A DNA stretch of 26,294 nucleotides from CAYQQK01 sp964420065 (lineage in GTDB: Bacteria > Bacillota > Dethiobacteria > DTU022), in contig CAYQQK010000023.1 in the NCBI GenBank assembly GCA_964420065.1, positions 1 through 26,294 of the forward strand, given 5' to 3'. The position numbers and the translations under genes are program-made. Shown piece after piece: positions 1 to 7,740 of the stretch. Numbering within the stretch: the first letter of the stretch is position 1; every line of letters begins with the position of its first letter. The notes beneath the pieces were generated by a model, which was not told the DNA's origin, ran no database searches, and saw only the letters and a list, made by a program, of their open reading frames with translations.

Positions 1-2
1 TA

Positions 3-581
3 ATGCTTGAAGTTGATAATTTCCTATTGATCTTGGCCTACAACGCAAATGGCTTTTCTTCCAAAAACATTGACTGTATCTGGAATGGCTTTACCATGAA
101 TGGACGTGAAGATGAATATACCTGGACCGAGCCGTACATGGCCAATGAACAGGTGTTTGTGGTTAAGGCGAATTCAGGCATCTCGTCCTTGGCGGATCTG
201 GCCGGTCTGGTCGTTTCCGTCCAGACTCAATCAAGTGCGGAAGCGGCACTGGGGGAAAGACCTGATCTGGTTGCATCTTTTGCCGATCTGGTCACTTCAC
301 CTGAATACAATACAGCTTTGATGGACCTTCAAGCGGGAGCTGTTGACGCCGTGGCCATGGATGTTGTTGTGGCCAGGTATCAGATCGAAAAAAGAGGAGA
401 AGCATTTGCCGTTTTGGATGAAACACTGGCGGCGGAGGATTACGGCGTCGGGTTTTTGTTGGGAAACGAAGCGTTAAGAGATCGGGTGCAGTCCACCCTT
501 GCGGAAATGGCTGCCGACGGCAAGCTGGCTGAGATTTCCCAGGAATGGTTCGGTAAGGATATCACGACCATCGGTAAATAG
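3..581 (+). CDS. Amino acid ABC transporter substrate-binding protein, 5' truncated by window edge
   Basis: C-terminal ~190 residues of a family 3 extracellular solute-binding protein, the receptor that delivers polar amino acids to the permease and ATPase encoded just downstream. Visible family marks are NIDCIWNGFTMN followed by a run of aromatic and acidic residues, the hinge stretch after VFVVKANSGI, and the C-terminal EMAADGKLAEISQEWFGKD. The true start and signal peptide lie before base 1; the ATG at 3 is an internal codon. The first ~18 readable residues fit the family poorly, although spacing is preserved. Followed by a strong hairpin and then the permease. The ligand is not determinable; cationic or small polar amino acids are typical of the family. 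Confidence 0.88.
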   Translation: MLEVDNFLLILAYNANGFSSKNIDCIWNGFTMNGREDEYTWTEPYMANEQVFVVKANSGISSLADLAGLVVSVQTQSSAEAALGERPDLVASFADLVTSPEYNTALMDLQAGAVDAVAMDVVVARYQIEKRGEAFAVLDETLAAEDYGVGFLLGNEALRDRVQSTLAEMAADGKLAEISQEWFGKDITTIGK

Positions 582-600
582 TTGGGATAAATTGAGATCA

Positions 601-637
601 AGAGGGGCTATCACCGTCAAAGATAGCCCCTCTTTTA
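601..637 (+). terminator. Hairpin between receptor and permease genes (attenuator-like)
   Basis: Perfect 12-bp stem (AGAGGGGCTATC at 601-612 pairing with GATAGCCCCTCT at 622-633), 9-nt loop, followed by only a short T run (TTTTAT). It sits between the receptor stop and the permease ribosome binding site. Such hairpins commonly stabilise receptor mRNA or partially terminate, giving more receptor than permease; that role is inferred. Confidence 0.7.
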
Positions 638-656
638 TGGAGGAATGGTCTCGCCT

Positions 657-1307
657 ATGGATCTGTCGGTCATGTTACTCAAACTGGCTCAAGGCCTGCT
701 CTTATCGGTCGAGATCTTTGCCCTGACATTGCTGTTTTCCCTTCCGTTGGGATTGATTGTCTCTTTCGGGCGGATGTCGTCCAACCCGATGATCAAAACG
801 ACGATCAAAATTTATATCTCCATTATGCGCGGCACCCCCTTGGTCTTACAATTGATGGTAGTTTATTTTGGTCCTTACTATATTTTTGGGATCACGATGC
901 CGCGAGGTTACCGCTTTCTGGCGGTAATTATCGGTTTTGTGTTCAATTATGCCGCCTATTTCGCGGAGATCTACCGTGCCGGTATCGAATCGATTCCGTT
1001 GGGGCAATACGAAGCGGCAAATGTCCTCGGTTATAACCAGGCTCAAACCTTCATCCGGATCATTTTTCCCCAGGTTATAAAAAGGATCCTGCCTCCGGTC
1101 ACCAATGAAGTGATCACCCTGGTCAAGGATACTTCCTTGGCTTATGTGATCTCCGTCATGGAGATGTTTACCACCGCCAGGGCAATCGCTTCGGCAGAAA
1201 CAACGATGACTCCTTACGTCGCGGCAGGGATTTTTTACTTTATCTTTAACTATATTGTTGCGGCAACGATGGAGTGGGTTGAGACCAGAATGAGCTATTT
1301 CCGGTAG
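657..1307 (+). CDS. Amino acid ABC transporter permease (HisM/GlnP family)
   Basis: Integral membrane subunit of the polar amino acid importer. Hydrophobic segments begin right after the start (LLLSVEIFALTLLFSLPLGLI) and recur to the C terminus (IFYFIFNYIVAATMEW). The ATPase-docking EAA loop is clear: EAANVLGYNQAQTFIRIIFP. At ~216 residues it is normal length for this family. An ATG at 645 is in frame but lies one base after GGAGG (639-643), too close to be used. The ATG at 657 (MDLSVMLLKLAQGLL) sits 13 bases after it and matches family N termini better. Lies between receptor and ATPase genes, so a three-gene operon. Confidence 0.92.
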   Translation: MDLSVMLLKLAQGLLLSVEIFALTLLFSLPLGLIVSFGRMSSNPMIKTTIKIYISIMRGTPLVLQLMVVYFGPYYIFGITMPRGYRFLAVIIGFVFNYAAYFAEIYRAGIESIPLGQYEAANVLGYNQAQTFIRIIFPQVIKRILPPVTNEVITLVKDTSLAYVISVMEMFTTARAIASAETTMTPYVAAGIFYFIFNYIVAATMEWVETRMSYFR

Positions 1308-1318
1308 GGGGTACCGGT

Positions 1319-2080
1319 TTGTATTACCTGGAAATCAAAAACTTGCGCAAGTGTTTCGGCGAACTGGAAGTCATTAAGAACATCTCCATTACCGTAAAAG
1401 CGGGAGAAGTTGTGGCGATCATCGGGCCATCGGGTTCCGGCAAATCAACTTTACTCAGGTGCGCCACCATGCTCGAAACGATGGATTCGGGAGAACTGCT
1501 TTATCTGGGTGAATACGCGGTCAAAAACGGCATGGGCGGAAGGGCTGTTTATGCTCAACCGAAAGAATTAAAAAGAATTCAGGGCTACTATAGCCTCGTT
1601 TTCCAGGACTTCAATTTGTTCCCCCATTATTCGGTCATCCGGAATATCACCGATGCCTTGATCGTCAATCAAAAAATGGCAAAAAGCGAAGCACTTGCCG
1701 TCGGGCGGGAACTGTTACAGAAAATGTCCTTGGCCGATAAAGAGGAGGCCTATCCTTTTCAGCTTTCGGGAGGGCAGCAGCAGAGGGTCTCCATTGCCCG
1801 AGCTCTGGCTTTAAACCCAAAGGTGCTGTTTTTTGACGAACCGACTTCGGCCCTTGATCCGGAACTGACCGGAGAAATATTGAAGGTAATCAAACTGCTC
1901 GCTGCGGAAAAAATGACCATGGTGATTGTCACCCATGAAATCAGTTTTGCCCGCGATGTTGCCGATTATCTCGTCTTCATGGATGGGGGCGTGATCGTTG
2001 AAGAAGGACTGCCGAAAGCGGTCATAAACAATCCTCAAAACGAACGCACCTGCGCTTTTTTAAGCCGTTTTGAACGGTAA
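1319..2080 (+). CDS. Polar amino acid ABC transporter ATPase (GlnQ/HisP type)
   Basis: Cytoplasmic ATPase that energises the importer. Walker A GPSGSGKST is at residues ~36-44, the signature LSGGQQQRVSIARAL, Walker B VLFFDEPTSALDP and switch histidine VTHE all follow in order; the Q-loop reads VFQDFNLFPH. It begins with a TTG codon seven bases behind TAGGGGG, eleven bases after the permease stop. Slightly long (253 residues) because of extra residues before the Q-loop (around KNGMGGRAVYAQPKEL), where this subfamily commonly carries a dozen or so. Ends the plus-strand operon; the next gene is convergent, with no clear terminator in the 45-base gap. Confidence 0.93.
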   Translation: MYYLEIKNLRKCFGELEVIKNISITVKAGEVVAIIGPSGSGKSTLLRCATMLETMDSGELLYLGEYAVKNGMGGRAVYAQPKELKRIQGYYSLVFQDFNLFPHYSVIRNITDALIVNQKMAKSEALAVGRELLQKMSLADKEEAYPFQLSGGQQQRVSIARALALNPKVLFFDEPTSALDPELTGEILKVIKLLAAEKMTMVIVTHEISFARDVADYLVFMDGGVIVEEGLPKAVINNPQNERTCAFLSRFER

Positions 2081-2125
2081 AACAAACCAAGAAAAATCGA
2101 GCCACTGTCAAGCATCAGGGTGCGT

Positions 2126-2713
2126 TCATACCTTCCGGCGGTGCAACTCTGCGGCCGCCAATTGCCAGTCCTGAAGGAAGAAACGGTACAGTAGCGGTCT
2201 TCTGCGCACGGCCAGCGGGTGGTACGAAGTAATGACGTTAAAACCCCGCACTGTATGAACCCTGCCCCGGAGCTGTTTGACCGCCGCGTCCGGGTTCTCG
2301 AAAAATGAACGACAGACCACGTCTCCGAGGCACATCACCACAAGGGGGTTCATCGCTGCCAACTGTTCCCAGAGGTAGCCGATGCAGGTTGACCGGGACG
2401 TTTCTTTGTCATAAGCTCGGCGCGGCCTGCATTTTAGAATATAGCTTACGTAAATTGAACCGGGCCTTAACCCCGTTTCGAACGCGGCGGTTTGCAGGGT
2501 CTGCCTGGTGCCGCATAAAAAAGGCGTACCGTATTTATCTTCACGAGCCCCCGGATTGTCGAGGACGACAAACAAAGAAGCGGTCGGGTTGCCTTCACCC
2601 CAGACAACCCTTGTTCCATGTTGGCCCAGTTCGCATTTTTGACAGGATTGCCCGGCGGCTGGTATTCGATCTTCCGGTAGAATGGCCGGTTGCGGCCGAT
2701 CCAATTCTGGCAC
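2126..2713 (-). CDS. Uracil-DNA glycosylase family 4-like protein (divergent)
   Basis: Resembles the iron-sulfur uracil-DNA glycosylase family 4 / SPO1 polymerase-N family, which removes uracil from DNA. Four cysteines expected to hold the 4Fe-4S cluster are present: C24, C27 (CQKCELG), C95 (KCRP) and C110. Other family marks are REDKYGTPF, the LRGRVH block and SYHPLAVRRRP near the C terminus. Oddities: the usual GExPG motif reads LDNPG, the phenylalanine-glycine block is FLCGTRQ rather than FVGxAG, and the asparagine in the usual TN-VKCRP region is replaced (SYILKCRP). The start is GTG, about 15 bases behind GGGGGAGG. Last gene of the minus-strand cluster, 59 bases after the mutase-like gene. 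Catalytic competence is uncertain. Confidence 0.78.
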   Translation of the reverse strand: MPELDRPQPAILPEDRIPAAGQSCQKCELGQHGTRVVWGEGNPTASLFVVLDNPGAREDKYGTPFLCGTRQTLQTAAFETGLRPGSIYVSYILKCRPRRAYDKETSRSTCIGYLWEQLAAMNPLVVMCLGDVVCRSFFENPDAAVKQLRGRVHTVRGFNVITSYHPLAVRRRPLLYRFFLQDWQLAAAELHRRKV

Positions 2714-2772
2714 TTTCTTTTAAAGCAACCTCCCCCGGTACCTGGGATTATTGTTTCCGGTTTACCAAACCG

Positions 2773-4422
2773 TTAATCAGGCTTTCGGCAAATGTTTTCA
2801 AGCCTTTCCTTTTCCGGCATGATCCTACCGGTGCGGCCGTCCACTGCATACCAGGCACCGTTGACCAAGCCGGTTTTAACCTTTCCTTGCAGCCCGGGGC
2901 GGCCGTTAAAATGGGGCGTGTCAAGGATCCCTTGCCGGATCGCCCGGGCAATGACCCCGGGATCGGTCAGGGGATCGGCGCACAGTTCTTCACCGAGACG
3001 GGCGATCGCCTTCAGGATCAGTCCGGCTTCCGCTTTAAGGCTTTTTTTACGTTGCTCAAGAGCCGGATCGGTTAACACCCCCGGCAAGCCACGCCGGCTT
3101 TCCTGGATCACACCGTGGACGATCCGGCAGCTTTCGATCAACTCTTCCGGGTACACGGCGTGATCACCCTCGCAATAGGCGACGACGTGTAAAATATGCG
3201 GTTTTAGATAGAGGCTGATCAGGGCCGAGGCGGCCAGTTGGCCCTTGGCGATAAACGGATCCGGGGCAAAATGGGCAATACCGGCTCTAACCTGTCGGAA
3301 AAAATCGAAGTTTTCATCCCGTAGAGATGCAATCAGTTCATTTTTGGCCATCATTTTGGCCAGATCCATCCGCGGCGCGATCCCGGGGGGGGTATTGAAC
3401 ATATATTGGGCCACATATTGTTTGACGCCCATTTTTTTGGCATTGTACGCGGCCAGATAAGCGGTCGCTACCGCCAGGGCATCGTGAGCGTCGCGCAGGC
3501 TCCACTGGTGCGATTCGTTCACTTCAAGCGGTATGTTTCGTTCGCCATACCATTTGAAAGCCAGCTGGTTCTCGGCAATGGCATTTTCAAGGGTCCTGCC
3601 GGAGCGGCCATCCATTTCGCTGTACCAGGTTAAAGGGATGGCCCCCCAGGCATTGCGAATTGTTTTTACCGCCAGTTCCGCCCACTGAACGAGATCGTTG
3701 GTTCCGCTGTAACACCGGACCAAGGGATAATTACCACAGCGGGAGGCCCGGTAAATTGCTTCCAGATCCTCCGGGCGCCGGACCGGCACCCCACCGGCCC
3801 CTTCAAGTTCCGGTTTCATCTTTTCCGGTTGGAAAAAATATTCCTGAGCATTTTGATCCGGCCCAAGGGAGAGCACATCCACAACCCCGGTCGCAGCAAT
3901 TTCTCGGATTCCGGCAATGGTTTCGACCAGGGAGGGGCGGCCGAAATGGTGGCGCAGCAGCGGGTAAGGGTACTTCTGCTCTATTCTTGCGGCCAGGGTT
4001 TGTGGGAAAAGCCGCTTGCCTTGATCCATCGGGGCACCCCGCAAGAAAGCTTGCACTTCTTCCCGGGATTCCGTCCCGTCAAAAACCCGATCCAGGAAAT
4101 TTTGCTTGCGGGCCTCCGCGGCGACGGTGGGGGTCCCCCCGAAAATGTACTGCCGTTGTCGGAGAACAGGGTGGCGGTCGAACTGTTTTTCAAGTGATCG
4201 TAACAAACTAACAGCAACGGCCGGTGTAAGCCGGTAACTCAAGGCAACCACATCGGGGTTCGTTTCGATGATCACCCCGATCAGGCTTTCCACCGGCACG
4301 GCCGGTCCCAAAAAGATGGTTTCCAGCCCTTCCTGTTCGGCCAGCCGAAGAAAATGGTTCAAGCCGGCCACGTGCACACAGTTGCCCAGGGCACAACCAA
4401 GGATCACTTTTTTCATACGCAT
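2773..4422 (-). CDS. B12-binding domain fused to glutamate-mutase-E-like barrel; putative cobalamin-dependent mutase
   Basis: A 549-residue two-part protein. Residues ~4-130 look like a cobalamin-binding Rossmann domain: KKVILGCALGNCVHVAG, then LETIFLGPAVPVESLIGVI, VVALSYRLTP and QYIFGGTPTV. The family motif DxHxxG appears as C15-V-H17-V-A-G20, keeping His and Gly but not Asp. Residues ~150-549 resemble the methylaspartate (glutamate) mutase epsilon barrel: YSGTNDLVQWAELAV, SEMDGRSGRTLENAIAENQ, DALAVATAYLAAYNAKKMGVK, NTPPGIAPRMDLAKM, and a C-terminal ILDTPHFNGRPGLQGKV. In known glutamate mutase these are two separate chains. The ATG at 4422 overlaps the dehydrogenase stop (TAATG) and has AGGAG seven bases upstream, so it is preferred to the ATG at 4449. 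Substrate unknown; the fold assignment is by motif reading only. Confidence 0.72.
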   Translation of the reverse strand: MRMKKVILGCALGNCVHVAGLNHFLRLAEQEGLETIFLGPAVPVESLIGVIIETNPDVVALSYRLTPAVAVSLLRSLEKQFDRHPVLRQRQYIFGGTPTVAAEARKQNFLDRVFDGTESREEVQAFLRGAPMDQGKRLFPQTLAARIEQKYPYPLLRHHFGRPSLVETIAGIREIAATGVVDVLSLGPDQNAQEYFFQPEKMKPELEGAGGVPVRRPEDLEAIYRASRCGNYPLVRCYSGTNDLVQWAELAVKTIRNAWGAIPLTWYSEMDGRSGRTLENAIAENQLAFKWYGERNIPLEVNESHQWSLRDAHDALAVATAYLAAYNAKKMGVKQYVAQYMFNTPPGIAPRMDLAKMMAKNELIASLRDENFDFFRQVRAGIAHFAPDPFIAKGQLAASALISLYLKPHILHVVAYCEGDHAVYPEELIESCRIVHGVIQESRRGLPGVLTDPALEQRKKSLKAEAGLILKAIARLGEELCADPLTDPGVIARAIRQGILDTPHFNGRPGLQGKVKTGLVNGAWYAVDGRTGRIMPEKERLENICRKPD

Positions 4423-5528
4423 TATTTTTCTCCTATCGCCAGCAACCATAGTTCGCGCAAGGTCATATCTTTGATTCCAAGGCTGGTCACGGTGCGGCCG
4501 GTTTGCCAGTAATCGGTTTCAGTCAAAATAGATGCCATTTTGATGATTGAATTAATGGTCGGCGTTTCAACACCGAATTTTTGTCCTACGGAAGCAATGG
4601 GCACCAGGCTGGTTGGGATATCTTCCGTGATGTAGCGCACGTTCAAGCTGATCGGGGCCATGATGCCGCGATAGCCGGCATTGGCCTTCATCGCTTCGTA
4701 AAGGTCTTCGCCGGCGGCATTGTAGGCCAGGAACAACCATTCCCGTGCGGTCAAGGCCCTGATTCCGAGTGCTTCCGCCACCTGCGTTCTTTCCCGATCG
4801 ACCGCTTCAAGCACCCGGCAGACCGAGCGAGACGCCCCTTGCATGTAAAACTGAAACTCCGAATCATCCTCAATCCATCCGGCATTCAGAACACAAAGGG
4901 TCGGATGAAACACGGCGCCGATGTTATCGAGGCTTGTTTTAAAAATGTTGTCGCCCGCCACGAACTGCGGGTAAACAATTCTTAATTTCTTTAACACCTC
5001 AGGAATTAAATGGGCCCGGATCGAGGCAATCGGGATCGAGTTTTTGATTCTAAAAATCTTGACTTGGCCCGGGCCGGTCGCCCTAGAGGCATAGATGAAA
5101 GTCTGGGCCTCGGCGACAAGTACCGCTTCATCAACACCCTCGGAAGCCAGTACCTGTTTGAATTCCAAGGCGCCAAAGGTGCGACCCGGATTGAGAACAA
5201 CGATCTGTCCTTCCCGCAAAAATGGGGCGATATCCCCGGCGATTCCTCTATGGGCGGTAGCCGGGAGTACGATCATAATGATATCCGCATCTTCAACGGC
5301 TTTGCCAATGTCCGTCGTGGCCAGCGCTATTTTGCCGAAACCTTCCAGACCAAAATCGCTTTCGACCTGGATGCCGCCCCTGGTTTCCACACCCCAGATT
5401 CTTTCTTCCCCCCGGTTGTACAAATTAACGGTGTAGCCCATCATCGCCAGATGCCCGGCCATGGCCAGACCGCCGTGTCCCGCGCCCAACACCGCAAAAA
5501 CCGGTCTTAAATCATTACCTTTGGTCAT
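4422..5528 (-). CDS. NAD(P)-dependent octopine/nopaline dehydrogenase family protein
   Basis: Opine dehydrogenases interconvert an amino acid plus a 2-oxo acid and an N-(carboxyalkyl) amino acid, using NAD(P)H. The N terminus is a Rossmann fold, VLGAGHGGLAMAGHLAMMG (glycine motif at residues ~15-20). The C-terminal Octopine_DH domain carries the expected catalytic pair: H208 in VFHPTLCVLN and D303 in NVRYITEDIPTSLVP, with FGVETP after it. Length 368 residues is typical. The start at 5528 has AAAGGAGG six bases upstream, so an upstream in-frame ATG at 5621 is not used. The stop overlaps the next gene's start, implying coupled translation. Members of this family often have unassigned substrates; direction of reaction is not known here. 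Confidence 0.88.
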   Translation of the reverse strand: MTKGNDLRPVFAVLGAGHGGLAMAGHLAMMGYTVNLYNRGEERIWGVETRGGIQVESDFGLEGFGKIALATTDIGKAVEDADIIMIVLPATAHRGIAGDIAPFLREGQIVVLNPGRTFGALEFKQVLASEGVDEAVLVAEAQTFIYASRATGPGQVKIFRIKNSIPIASIRAHLIPEVLKKLRIVYPQFVAGDNIFKTSLDNIGAVFHPTLCVLNAGWIEDDSEFQFYMQGASRSVCRVLEAVDRERTQVAEALGIRALTAREWLFLAYNAAGEDLYEAMKANAGYRGIMAPISLNVRYITEDIPTSLVPIASVGQKFGVETPTINSIIKMASILTETDYWQTGRTVTSLGIKDMTLRELWLLAIGEK

Positions 5529-5781
5529 AAATTTCCTCCTTTTACTGAAGATCATTCCGGTGGCAAATCCGGTGAAAACGATGTGCATTGTTTGTCGTGA
5601 GGCTGCAATAATAAAAATCACCGGTAATCGGAGCAGTTTTTGGCTATCTGAAGTGTCAAACAGATCTTGTCGTCTATTGGACGTCAGTCTTTATGACCGG
5701 CCGGATTGTGATTAAAATTCGACTTTCAAAACGAATACTCCTTTTACGATCATGTTCAATTACCAAATTATTTCAAGGCCC
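5529..5781 (-). other. Intergenic gap inside the minus-strand cluster
   Basis: A 253-base gap separates the creatininase-family gene from the dehydrogenase. A TTGACA string is present on the minus strand but lacks a good -10 at proper spacing; a TATTAT string lies nearer the dehydrogenase. An internal promoter is possible but not demonstrable. No open reading frame of interest was seen. Confidence 0.4.
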
Positions 5782-6696
5782 TTACTCCGGCAGTACCTGC
5801 AACAGGCGCAAACCCCAGAGCAACGGCGTGATTCGGAGCGGCTTGCCGGCCAGAGCAGCGCGGAAATAACGCATGGCCACCGCCGTCCGTGCTTTAAGCA
5901 TCGCCTCACCGGCTTCCGCAGTTGCCAAGGCCGGGGCGCCCAGGAAAGGTTTCATCCAGGGATCGCCAACCCAGGCCAGGGTGGCCGCCAGGTGTTTCAT
6001 ATCCTCCCCAAGGGTGTGTGAAAAAAGGCCGGCGATGCGCCCGAGAAAGAGAATAGCCTTGGACCCTTGCGGCGGTAATGAGGGGGGGACCGTGCGCCAA
6101 TTGGCCCTTACCTGTTGTGGATCGGCCTGCAGCATGAGCGAAGTTTCATTGGTCCCCGCATGAGCGTCCGCATCGTCACCGCAGCATCCCGGTCGCAGGC
6201 CGGTTTCTTTTAGAAAGGCGGGGTCGTGCTGAACCATGAGCCTGAACTCATGGTTAAAAGGATTGATTAGAAAGAAACGGTAATGGTGCCAGGCCCGGCG
6301 TGAAGCCGCCTCTATCGCCATCTGGTGTCTTGGCCCGCCATGGTTATCGGCAAGGAAAAGATAATGAAAACCTTGTGCTGCCAGAGCCTTCACGTAGGCC
6401 AGCAATACCTTACGGAGCAGCGGAGCCGGCACCGAAAGAGAACCTTTTACCGGCAGGGCATCCGCGCCCAGGTAAAGGGACGGCAGCGCTACCAGCGTCA
6501 AGCCAGGGTATTCTTCATCCAAGGCCGCTGCATAGCGCCGCAGCAACTCTTCAGCGACAAAAACATCGGTTCCCAGCGGCAGGTGAGGGCCGTGAACTTC
6601 GATCGGGCTCACCGCCATCAAAAAAACGGTTTTCTCCCGATCCAGAGCTTCAATTTCAGGAAGCGCCAGACGCACATACGAAATGATTTTTGACAC
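5782..6696 (-). CDS. Creatininase / creatinine amidohydrolase family metallohydrolase
   Basis: Metal-dependent amide or lactam hydrolase of the creatininase/MftE/ArfB superfamily. The metal-binding block IEVHGPHLPLGTD supplies E33, H35 and D44 with the spacing known from creatininase; H119 is in NHGG, and E184 is in the DAHAGTNETS block. The Pseudomonas creatininase metal Glu located two residues after the NHGG histidine is not conserved here (HGGP). The start is taken as GTG at 6696, eight bases behind GGAGG; an in-frame GTG at 6705 overlaps that site and is unlikely. About 304 residues, slightly longer than the usual 240-270. First gene of the cluster with the opine-type dehydrogenase and B12 protein, so it may open or form a cyclic amide in the same pathway (inference). 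Confidence 0.86.
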   Translation of the reverse strand: MSKIISYVRLALPEIEALDREKTVFLMAVSPIEVHGPHLPLGTDVFVAEELLRRYAAALDEEYPGLTLVALPSLYLGADALPVKGSLSVPAPLLRKVLLAYVKALAAQGFHYLFLADNHGGPRHQMAIEAASRRAWHHYRFFLINPFNHEFRLMVQHDPAFLKETGLRPGCCGDDADAHAGTNETSLMLQADPQQVRANWRTVPPSLPPQGSKAILFLGRIAGLFSHTLGEDMKHLAATLAWVGDPWMKPFLGAPALATAEAGEAMLKARTAVAMRYFRAALAGKPLRITPLLWGLRLLQVLPE

Positions 6697-6927
6697 CGCC
6701 AACACCTCCGAAAGATTGATTGCAATTTCTTACCGGTTATTTATTCCCAATCGGGGCTAAGGCTTCCTGCCTGGGCTCCGGAAGGAATCGCGTTAACGCA
6801 TCACGGGAACCGGCCCGGTTGCATTTGGTACGGGTCGTTGCTATACTTGCCCCAGGAAAGATACCCTTTTACCACTACCTGTCCAAATTCTCTACCGTTG
6901 GCCGTCCGGAATGGGTAAATAGCGAAT
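6697..6927. other. Intergenic region with no clear gene
   Basis: Divergent region between the minus-strand creatininase gene and plus-strand genes. Only a weak minus-strand promoter candidate (TTGGAC, 17 bases, TATCTT) was seen. Open frames here lack ribosome binding sites and family marks. Confidence 0.4.
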
Positions 6928-7029
6928 ATGAAAAAACTGATCATTAGGCTAATTAAACTGATTACCGGAACAATTTTATTTGCCCTGGGTATTGCCTTAT
7001 TCTTCACTTTAAACGCTGGTAAACTGTAG
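6928..7029 (+). pseudogene. 33-codon membrane ORF, probable N-terminal remnant of a YczE-like protein
   Basis: ATG at 6928 to TAG at 7027 encodes one hydrophobic segment (LITGTILFALGIALFFTL) after a basic start. The pattern IKLITGTILFALGIAL followed by a short Asn/Gly stretch matches the N terminus of YczE/YyaS/YitT-type membrane proteins, which continue for about 200 residues; here a stop follows at once. No good ribosome binding site precedes it. It could be a real single-pass small protein, but a truncated remnant is more likely. It ends just upstream of the next gene's ribosome binding site. Confidence 0.4.
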
Positions 7030-7052
7030 CATTATCGATCGAGGTGCAAGTA

Positions 7053-7676
7053 ATGTCGATTTTTCAATACGGACAAACCGAAATTGAACACTTGAGCCGG
7101 AGAGACAAACGGCTGGGTCTTGCCATAACCAGAATCGGGAAGATCGAACGTGAAATAATCCCGGATCCTTTTCAAGCGCTCATCCGGAACTTTGTCGCTC
7201 AGCAGATCTCGAAAAAGGCGGCGGCAACCGTATGGGGCCGGGTCCGGACACTGCTGGGCGAAGTGACACCGGATACCGTTGCCACGGCGGATCTTGAGGC
7301 CATTCAACAATGTGGCCTGTCAATGCGCAAAGCCGGCTACATCAAAAACGCCGCCGCCGCGATCATCAACGGCCGGATCGATCTGCATGCTTTCACCCAA
7401 ATGAGCGATGAGGCGATCATTGCCGCACTATTGCCGCTCCCGGGGGTAGGGATCTGGACCGCGGAAATGCTGCTTATTTTCTCCCTGACCCGGCCAAATG
7501 TATTCAGCTGGAATGACCTGGCGTTGAAACGCGGGGTAAAAAACCTCTACGGGTTGAAACAACTTTCGCGGGATCAGTTTGAAAAATACCGCAAACGTTA
7601 CACGCCTTACGGCAGCGTTGCCTCGCTTTATTTGTGGGAAATAGCCTCGAACCCCGCTCCTGTTCTATCACTCTGA
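7053..7676 (+). CDS. DNA-3-methyladenine glycosylase II-like (AlkA family, HhH-GPD)
   Basis: Base-excision repair glycosylase removing alkylated purines. The helix-hairpin-helix reads LPLPGVGIWTAEMLL (residues ~128-141), followed by VFSWNDLALKRG with the catalytic aspartate at D155. Near the C terminus, RYTPYGSVASLYLWEIAS matches the family's final helix. At ~207 residues it lacks the N-terminal beta domain of E. coli AlkA, like many Firmicutes homologues. ATG at 7053 sits seven bases behind GAGGT; an in-frame GTG at 7044 overlaps that site. Stands alone; the downstream gene is a remnant. Confidence 0.9.
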   Translation: MSIFQYGQTEIEHLSRRDKRLGLAITRIGKIEREIIPDPFQALIRNFVAQQISKKAAATVWGRVRTLLGEVTPDTVATADLEAIQQCGLSMRKAGYIKNAAAAIINGRIDLHAFTQMSDEAIIAALLPLPGVGIWTAEMLLIFSLTRPNVFSWNDLALKRGVKNLYGLKQLSRDQFEKYRKRYTPYGSVASLYLWEIASNPAPVLSL

Positions 7677-7740
7677 GCGACCCCCCCTTTGGTGCCGTTT
7701 CGAAAAATCCAGCCCCATTGGGTATTATTGCAAGTACAAC

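Noticed and set aside
2305..3075. 256-codon plus-strand open frame
   Set aside because: Lies antisense to the glycosylase and mutase genes, is rich in Arg/Pro/Gly typical of shadow frames, and has no family marks.
3660..4211. 183-codon plus-strand open frame
   Set aside because: Antisense shadow of the mutase-like gene; low-complexity Pro/Arg/Gly content.
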